Assembly (NCBI GenBank): GCA_023667315.1
Contig: JAMPAI010000015.1
Location: 1-47,471, forward strand
Source of the DNA: Ruminococcus flavefaciens
GTDB taxonomy: Bacteria > Bacteroidota > Bacteroidia > Bacteroidales > P3
Length of the DNA: 47,471 bases
Reading direction: 5' to 3'
The notes below the pieces were generated by a model. The model saw only the letters and a program-made list of their open reading frames with translations, ran no database searches and was not told the origin of the DNA. Below are positions 42,538 to 47,471 of this stretch, piece by piece (the first letter of the stretch is position 1; each line of letters begins with the position of its first letter). A program made the position numbers and the translations under genes.

Positions 42538-43608
42538 CTATTCCTCGCTTGCTTCGGCTTCCGGCTCGCCGCCGTTTTCCTTGGCCTTGAGGGCGGCGCG
42601 CACCTTGGCTTCCAGTTCCTCGCTCAATTCGGGATTGTCGGCCAAAAGCTGCTTTACCGCATCGCGACCCTGCCCTAATTTGGTGTCGTTGTAGCTGAAC
42701 CAGGAACCGCTCTTCTTCATTACCGAAAGATCCACGCCCAGGTCGATGATCTCGCCCACCTTGGAGATTCCCTGACCATAGAGCAAATCGAACTCGGCCA
42801 TACGGAACGGAGGCGAAACCTTGTTCTTCACCACCTTTACCTTTACGCGGTTGCCCACCACGTTGTCGCCTTCCTTGATCTGCGATATGCGGCGGATATC
42901 CAGACGTACCGAAGCGTAGAACTTGAGTGCGTTACCGCCCGTGGTGGTTTCGGGATTGCCGAACATCACGCCTATCTTCTCGCGCAGCTGGTTGATGAAG
43001 ATGCAGCAGCAGCCGGTCTTGCTGATTGTGGAGGTGAGCTTGCGCAAGGCCTGCGACATAAGGCGGGCATGAAGGCCCATCTTGGAGTCGCCCATCTCGC
43101 CCTCGATTTCGCTGCGGGGCGTAAGGGCGGCCACGGAGTCGATCACGATAATGTCGATGGCGCCGGAACGAATCAGGTTGTCGGCTATTTCCAAAGCCTG
43201 CTCGCCGTTGTCGGGCTGCGCCACCAACAGGTCGTTGGTGTTTACGCCCAGTTTCTGCGCATAGGCGGGGTCGAAGGCGTGTTCGGCATCGATAAAGGCC
43301 GCGATACCGCCCTTTTTCTGGGATTCGGCAATGGCATGGATGGCCAATGTGGTCTTACCCGAAGATTCGGGACCGTAGATTTCCACAATCCTGCCCTTGG
43401 GGAAACCGCCCACGCCGAGCGCGTTGTCCACCCCGATGGAGCCGGTGGAGATCACCTCTATGTTCTCGATGGCCGGGTTGTCGCCCAGTTTCATCACGGC
43501 ACCCTTGCCGTACGATTTCTCAATCTTGTCGAGCGTAAGCTGAAGGGCTTTCAGTTTCTCGCTGTTCACGGAAGGCGTTGCCTCCTCTTTTTCCTCTTTT
43601 CTTGCCAT
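42538..43608 (-). CDS. recA: Recombinase A
   Basis: 356 residues, normal length. RecA forms filaments on single-stranded DNA for homologous recombination and repair. [19 protein letters not shown]-type start, Walker [12 protein letters not shown] (about 69-79), [19 protein letters not shown] (Walker B), [21 protein letters not shown] (loop L2) and the acidic tail AEASEE are all present. The gene has a promoter box at 43642-43649; I see no SOS operator of the E. coli type. It is followed by the small membrane gene after 1 base. Confidence 0.98.
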   Translation of the reverse strand: MARKEEKEEATPSVNSEKLKALQLTLDKIEKSYGKGAVMKLGDNPAIENIEVISTGSIGVDNALGVGGFPKGRIVEIYGPESSGKTTLAIHAIAESQKKGGIAAFIDAEHAFDPAYAQKLGVNTNDLLVAQPDNGEQALEIADNLIRSGAIDIIVIDSVAALTPRSEIEGEMGDSKMGLHARLMSQALRKLTSTISKTGCCCIFINQLREKIGVMFGNPETTTGGNALKFYASVRLDIRRISQIKEGDNVVGNRVKVKVVKNKVSPPFRMAEFDLLYGQGISKVGEIIDLGVDLSVMKKSGSWFSYNDTKLGQGRDAVKQLLADNPELSEELEAKVRAALKAKENGGEPEAEASEE

Positions 43609-43641
43609 ATCGCGTATTATTTTTCAGTTTATTTCAGGGCT

Positions 43642-43649
43642 CAAAATTA
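43642..43649 (-). promoter_or_regulatory. Likely -7 box of recA
   Basis: Minus-strand TAATTTTG fits TAnnTTTG, 33 bases before the recA ATG. A T-run about 16-21 bases upstream stands in for the -33 TTTG and coincides with the U-tract of the hairpin at 43665-43695. Confidence 0.45.
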
Positions 43650-43664
43650 CGGCATTCATTTGTT

Positions 43665-43695
43665 AAAAAAGCCTAATACTTTCTTAAAAGAAGGC
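43665..43695 (-). terminator. Possible terminator after the DUF2461 gene
   Basis: On the minus strand GCC...GGC arms enclose a TTCTT/AAGAA inner stem and are followed by TTTTTT, right after the TAG at 43696-43698. The stem has an unpaired stretch, so it is moderate. It would separate the sdaA operon from recA. Confidence 0.35.
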
Positions 43696-44400
43696 CTAAA
43701 AATCGAGCGTTTCATTTAAAAATTTGTTAAAAGGATAGGCCACCTTCATGTTTTCCAAGACCATGGCCGCGAAATCATGCGCGGAAACCTGCCGGTCGGT
43801 AAGGTGCCGCGAAACGAAATAGTAGCGGAACTTAAGCAGGTCCATATCGGGAAAATCGCGGTCGTAGCCTTTGGGCGCCACCTTAAGGCGCGCGCTTTCG
43901 TCCATGGCGCCGCCATACACCTTCTTCATATCCGGCGCCTGCAGTATGTTGCGGAGCGCCTGCGACTGAAAATAGATGCCGTCGCGCACTTTCTTCTGCT
44001 TTTCGGGCGGCAGGCCGTACACGCCCGCCCCCACCATGCTCTGTCCCGGCTGCAGGTGGATGTAGTAACCCGAGCAGGATCCGTGCCGGCCTTCCTTGGA
44101 AATGAAGATGCCTATATAGTCTTTGTACGGGCGTTTGTCGTTCGAGAAACGGATGTCCCGGTAAATGCGGTACATGCACTTCTTGGGATCGACCAAAGCC
44201 AGTTCCCTGTCGAACTTCAGCATGCCCGCCAACACCCAGGCCACAAAGGCTTCCACCTTGGCCTTGACCTGCAGGTATTCGTCCTTATGGGCGTTGAACC
44301 AATCGCGGTCGTTGTTCGCCGACAGTCTTTTCAAGAAATCCAACACGCCGGTTACATCGGGCATTTCCGCAGCGCTTGCGTTTCCTTTCTTTTTCATCAT
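43696..44400 (-). CDS. DUF2461 (TIGR02453) family protein
   Basis: 234 residues. LDFLKRLSANNDRDWFNAHKDEY at the start, MYRIYRDIRFSNDKRPYKDYIG in the middle, and GYYIHLQPGQSMVGAGVYGLPPEK are the conserved blocks of this widespread family. No biochemical role is established. A second ATG (codon 2) is possible. It starts 18 bases after the O-methyltransferase gene and shares its operon. Confidence 0.9.
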   Translation of the reverse strand: MMKKKGNASAAEMPDVTGVLDFLKRLSANNDRDWFNAHKDEYLQVKAKVEAFVAWVLAGMLKFDRELALVDPKKCMYRIYRDIRFSNDKRPYKDYIGIFISKEGRHGSCSGYYIHLQPGQSMVGAGVYGLPPEKQKKVRDGIYFQSQALRNILQAPDMKKVYGGAMDESARLKVAPKGYDRDFPDMDLLKFRYYFVSRHLTDRQVSAHDFAAMVLENMKVAYPFNKFLNETLDF

Positions 44401-44418
44401 GCGTACATTTTTGCGGGT

Positions 44419-45072
44419 TTACAGCTTGCGCACCAGCATCAGGCCGTCGCGCAGGGGCAGCAGCAGGTTCTCCGTTTCGGAATCCTCCTGTATCATGCGG
44501 TTCATCTCGCGCACCGAAAGCGTGTCCTTGTCGCGGCAGGACTTGTCGTACACCTTGCCGTTCCACAGCACGTTGTCCACCAGCAGCCAGCCGCCCGGCG
44601 CCAGCAATGCCTTTACGAGCGGATAATAGGCCTTGTAACTGGCCTTGTCGGCATCCAGGAACACGAAGTCGAACGATGCCTCGGGCAAGGTCGGCAGCAG
44701 GTTTTCGGCCTCTCCCATCAACAGTTCCACCCGTTGCGAAACGCCGGCCTGTTCGAAAGTGCGCAAGATGCGTTCCCGCAGTTCCTCGTTGTGTTCCACG
44801 GTGATTATCTTTCCGCCTTCGGGCAGTGCCTTGGCCATGCAGAGGGCGGAGTAGCCGGTATAGGTACCCACCTCAAGCACCCGCATCGGCCTTATCATGC
44901 GGCACAGCATCTCGAGCAGCTTGCCCTGATAGGAACCCGAAATCATGCGCGGACAGAGCACGTTTACGTACGTGTCGCGTTCCAGCGCCTGCAAAAACGG
45001 GTCGGCAGGCGTGGTGTGCACGCAGGCGTAGTCCATCAGATCTTCAGGCAAAAGGTCGAAATCGCCGTCCAT
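44419..45072 (-). CDS. SAM-dependent O-methyltransferase (class I, metal-type)
   Basis: 217 residues. RVLEVGTYTGYSALCMA (SAM motif I, about 65-80), VEHNEELRERIL (acidic loop), FVFLDADKASYKAYYPLV (metal-binding Asp) and LLVDNVLWNGKV place it with the caffeoyl-CoA/catechol O-methyltransferase-like family. The natural substrate in Bacteroidota is not known. It lies 4 bases after sdaA. Confidence 0.92.
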   Translation of the reverse strand: MDGDFDLLPEDLMDYACVHTTPADPFLQALERDTYVNVLCPRMISGSYQGKLLEMLCRMIRPMRVLEVGTYTGYSALCMAKALPEGGKIITVEHNEELRERILRTFEQAGVSQRVELLMGEAENLLPTLPEASFDFVFLDADKASYKAYYPLVKALLAPGGWLLVDNVLWNGKVYDKSCRDKDTLSVREMNRMIQEDSETENLLLPLRDGLMLVRKL

Positions 45073-45076
45073 CGCA

Positions 45077-46306
45077 CTAATCTTCGTCGGGGTTCATCAA
45101 GGCCAGGCCCCCCATACTGGTTTCCTTGTAGAGGTTGGGCAGGTCGTGGCCGGTCTGTTTCATCACCTTCACCACCTCATCGAAACTTACGCGGTGGCGG
45201 CCGTCGGAAAGGGTGGCGAACACGTTTACATCGAACGCACGCACGGCGGCAAAGGCGCAGCGCTCGATGCAGGGAATCTGTACCAGGCCGCACATCGGGT
45301 CGCAGGTAAGCCCCAGGTGGTGTTCCAAGCCCATTTCGGCGGCATACTCAATCTGATAGACCGTGCCTCCGAAAATCTGGTTGGCGGCCGCGCTGGCCAT
45401 GGAACAGGCCACCCCGATCTCGCCCTGGCAGCCCACTTCCGCCCCCGAAATGGAGGCGTTCCGCTTCACGATATTGGCGATGAGCCCCGCCGTGGCCAAT
45501 CCCTTTAGGATGCGGTTCTCGTTGATGTTGTAGTTCTTGTAGCAGTGGTAGAGCACCGCCGGCATCACCGCCGCCGATCCACAGGTGGGCGCGGTAACGA
45601 TGGTGCCGCCGCCCGCGTTCTCTTCGGCCACCGCCAAAGCGTAGCTGAAGATGAACCCCCTGTTGCGCAGCGACTTGTCGTAGCCCTGCGCCTTGATGTT
45701 GTACTGGGATGCCTTGCGCTGCAGGTGCAGGCCGCCGGGCAGCATGCCCTCGGTGTTCATGCCGTTTTCCACACTCCGCTTCATGCACTCCCACACCGTG
45801 GAGAGGTATTCCATATAGCCGGGCTTCTCGTGCAGGTCCACGTATTCCCAAAGGGTGCGGCCGTTCTGCTTGCACCAGTGCAGGATCTCGGCCATATTGG
45901 GCAGGTCGTAGATCTCCTCGTTCGAATAGAGGCTGCCGTCTTCCAGGTAGATTTCGGTGGCGCCTTTCTCGCGTATGTCTCCGCCGCCTATGCTGAACAC
46001 CGTCCATTCGCCCATCGTGCCGCCCTGGGCGTCGAAGGCCTGGAAGATGATGCCGTTGGGATGCTCGGGCAGAAAGATTTCGGGATATTCGTTCAGGGTG
46101 AGCCGCTCCTCGCCCAGTTCGTGCATCAGGGTCTCGTGGGTAAGGTGCCCCTTGCCGGTGGCGCCCAGACTGCCGTAAAGGTTCACCGTGTAACGCGCCG
46201 CGTCGGGATAGCGGTGGCGAAAGATCCGCGCCGCCCGCATGGGACCCATCGTATGGCTGCTCGAAGGCCCGTTCCCGATTTTGTATATCTGGCAAATACT
46301 TTTCAT
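45077..46306 (-). CDS. sdaA: L-serine ammonia-lyase, iron-sulfur dependent
   Basis: 409 residues, single-chain form. It splits L-serine to pyruvate and ammonia with a [4Fe-4S] cluster. GPSSSHTMGPMRAARIF marks the beta domain; in the alpha domain are APTCGSAAVMPAVLYHCY, GCQGEIGVACSMASAAANQ and TCDPMCGLVQIPCIERCA, with the cluster cysteines. It heads the sdaA-methyltransferase-DUF2461 unit. No clear promoter box was found in the 161-base gap upstream. Confidence 0.96.
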   Translation of the reverse strand: MKSICQIYKIGNGPSSSHTMGPMRAARIFRHRYPDAARYTVNLYGSLGATGKGHLTHETLMHELGEERLTLNEYPEIFLPEHPNGIIFQAFDAQGGTMGEWTVFSIGGGDIREKGATEIYLEDGSLYSNEEIYDLPNMAEILHWCKQNGRTLWEYVDLHEKPGYMEYLSTVWECMKRSVENGMNTEGMLPGGLHLQRKASQYNIKAQGYDKSLRNRGFIFSYALAVAEENAGGGTIVTAPTCGSAAVMPAVLYHCYKNYNINENRILKGLATAGLIANIVKRNASISGAEVGCQGEIGVACSMASAAANQIFGGTVYQIEYAAEMGLEHHLGLTCDPMCGLVQIPCIERCAFAAVRAFDVNVFATLSDGRHRVSFDEVVKVMKQTGHDLPNLYKETSMGGLALMNPDED

Positions 46307-46467
46307 ACAAACAAAATAACCTGCTAATTTACATCAAAGCGGGTATTTTGAAAACGGGTGATGCCGGAAATTATCAACAGAGAAAGGGCAAACCTCATCC
46401 TTGCCGAAGAAGGAAAATCTTTCGGTTATAAAGGATTATTATAGTGGTAGTTAAAAACGCCTGAACC

Positions 46468-47385
46468 CTACCGCCAGCTCAAGCCCACCGCGACCCGCAC
46501 CCCTACCGCGAGGCTGTTGAAGGGCGTGACCTTGCCCGATGCCTTTTCCAGACCGTCGTGATGCTCGATGCAGCCGTAAACCTCCGGATTGTAGGTAATC
46601 GGATAGGGACTCGCCTCCCCCTTGCCGCCCTTGTTCAGGTTCCGCAGGCCGTAGTCGGCGAACACGCCCGCCTCTATGAAAGGAACACGCCCGTGATTCC
46701 CTTTCCCCTTGCCCTTGGGACGGTAGGTGATGCCGAAGTCCACGCTCAACGCCCAGTCGGTCTTCAGCCGCAGGCTTCCGCTGCCGTGCGCCGCCCGCTC
46801 GCTCACGAAGCCGTGCCCGGGCATGTCCTCCACCGCCTCGGGAAAGCGGGCGTACTCGCCCGAGGTCTTGAGCGAACCCATATAGCGGTCGTAGGTTCCG
46901 CGCAGGGGGAAGCCCGCCTTGGCGCCCACCCCGAAAGAAAACCAGGCGAGGCGGAACCTCAGCATCAGCGGGATGTAGAGATAGGTGGCCTGCTGCACCG
47001 TGTGCTCGTTCTCCATCGCCACATGAAAGGTGAACGGCTCGCCCGCGGGCCCGTACATCGGGTCGTTGTCGAAGGCCGGGCAGGTGTATTCCCTACTGTC
47101 CGTCCGGTAGGAGGCACGCAGGAAGGAGAACTCCACCCCGCTGCCGATGCCCATGAAGGGTAAAAAATAGAAATCGTAGCCTATCCCCACGCTTCCGCCC
47201 CCGCCCGCATGGTAGGCGGCGTTCTCCGGCCTGTACAGCAGGGTGTTCAGTCCGCCTTTACCCGTTACCGAGATGCGGTGACGGCGCGTGTCCGCCTCCA
47301 GGGTGCCGGCGGCGCGGACGCTGCCCGCCAGCAACAGGCTTGCCAGCAGCGGCAGGATATATCTCAGGGTCTTTTTATGTATCAT
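46468..47385 (-). CDS. Outer-membrane beta-barrel protein
   Basis: 305 residues with a signal peptide (about 1-25, ending SVRAA). The rest alternates hydrophobic and polar residues, with aromatic-rich strands such as GIGYDFYFLPFMGIGSGVEFSF and FSVGVGAKAGF-like segments (WFSFGVGAKAGFPL), as in the outer-membrane beta-barrel domains of Bacteroidota. The terminal SLAVGVRVAVGLSWR ends in an aromatic-basic pair. It follows the unidentified gene at the right edge by 39 bases. Role unknown; it could be a partner of that protein. Confidence 0.8.
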   Translation of the reverse strand: MIHKKTLRYILPLLASLLLAGSVRAAGTLEADTRRHRISVTGKGGLNTLLYRPENAAYHAGGGGSVGIGYDFYFLPFMGIGSGVEFSFLRASYRTDSREYTCPAFDNDPMYGPAGEPFTFHVAMENEHTVQQATYLYIPLMLRFRLAWFSFGVGAKAGFPLRGTYDRYMGSLKTSGEYARFPEAVEDMPGHGFVSERAAHGSGSLRLKTDWALSVDFGITYRPKGKGKGNHGRVPFIEAGVFADYGLRNLNKGGKGEASPYPITYNPEVYGCIEHHDGLEKASGKVTPFNSLAVGVRVAVGLSWR

Positions 47386-47424
47386 CGCCTTTTCGTGTCT
47401 TGTTGTTCCTGTTTTCGTTTGTCC

Positions 47425-47471
47425 TTACAGCACCAGCAGCTTGCCCGAGGCCGTCCACGCGGGCTTCTCTC
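47425..47471 (-). CDS. C-terminal end of an unidentified gene (partial)
   Basis: Only 14 codons and a TAA stop (47425-47427) are in the window, reading EKPAWTASGKLLVL. The frame is chosen because it stays open to the edge and ends just before the beta-barrel gene on the same strand. Too short to assign; the gene may form an operon with the beta-barrel gene. Confidence 0.5.
   Translation of the reverse strand, partial: EKPAWTASGKLLVL

Noticed and set aside
46404-46425. CCGAA-based inverted repeat between sdaA and the beta-barrel gene
   Set aside because: The stem has a bulge and no U-tract on either strand, so it is not a convincing terminator or operator.
1-47471. tRNA, rRNA, insertion sequence, integrase or phage genes
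   Set aside because: I looked in the intergenic gaps and among the reading frames and found none that could be supported.

Overview
The window comes from a member of the phylum Bacteroidota, most likely order Bacteroidales. Four things point there: secreted proteins ending in type IX secretion (T9SS) sorting domains, a MurF-alanine racemase fusion gene, -7 promoter boxes of the Bacteroidota form TAnnTTTG, and a BatA-type membrane protein. I cannot place it to genus. Most genes are on the minus strand, packing is tight (many ATGA overlaps), and no gap between genes reaches 300 bases; the longest, 8326-8555, holds a terminator and a promoter. I see no tRNA, rRNA, CRISPR array, insertion sequence or phage gene.

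Region 1 (1-8325, minus) is a tandem run of large exported proteins with PKD/Ig-like modules. Two carry clear T9SS sorting domains. One, at the promoter-proximal end, is split by a frameshift, and the last runs off the left edge. They read as one operon from a promoter at 8428-8457. Base composition switches sharply inside these genes, which suggests mosaic evolution. Region 2 (8456-15788, minus) is a housekeeping operon: batA-like, parC, prmC, an N-acetylglucosamine-kinase-like gene and an FKBP isomerase, ended by a strong hairpin terminator. Region 3 (15847-19250, plus) is a divergent operon: M23 peptidase, dxr and rseP.

Region 4 (19233-24581, minus) joins a T9SS-secreted peptide-N-glycosidase F-like enzyme to folA, manA and a cation/proton antiporter. 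Region 5 (24704-31573, minus) is a seven-gene surface-polysaccharide operon. It makes a CDP-3,6-dideoxyhexose precursor (rfbF, rfbG, rfbH) and adds a membrane glycosyltransferase, a sugar dehydratase/reductase and a two-subunit transketolase-like enzyme. That combination suggests a branched-chain deoxysugar. Its distal half is much more AT-rich than its flanks. Upstream on the same strand are lysC, an orphan sensor histidine kinase and fabD (31595-35425).

Region 6 (35501-36066, plus) is a YoeB/Txe-type toxin-antitoxin pair lying divergent from lysC and convergent with aroC. Region 7 (36051-46306, minus) holds sdaA, an O-methyltransferase, a DUF2461 protein, recA, a small Cys-rich membrane protein, a leucyl aminopeptidase, a PdxA-like protein that has lost its metal ligands, murF-alr and aroC. 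Region 8 (46468-47471, minus) has an outer-membrane beta-barrel protein and the end of an unidentified gene.

The points most worth following up are the transketolase-containing deoxysugar operon, the PdxA-like pseudoenzyme, the PNGase F-like exoenzyme and the frameshifted member of the secreted array.
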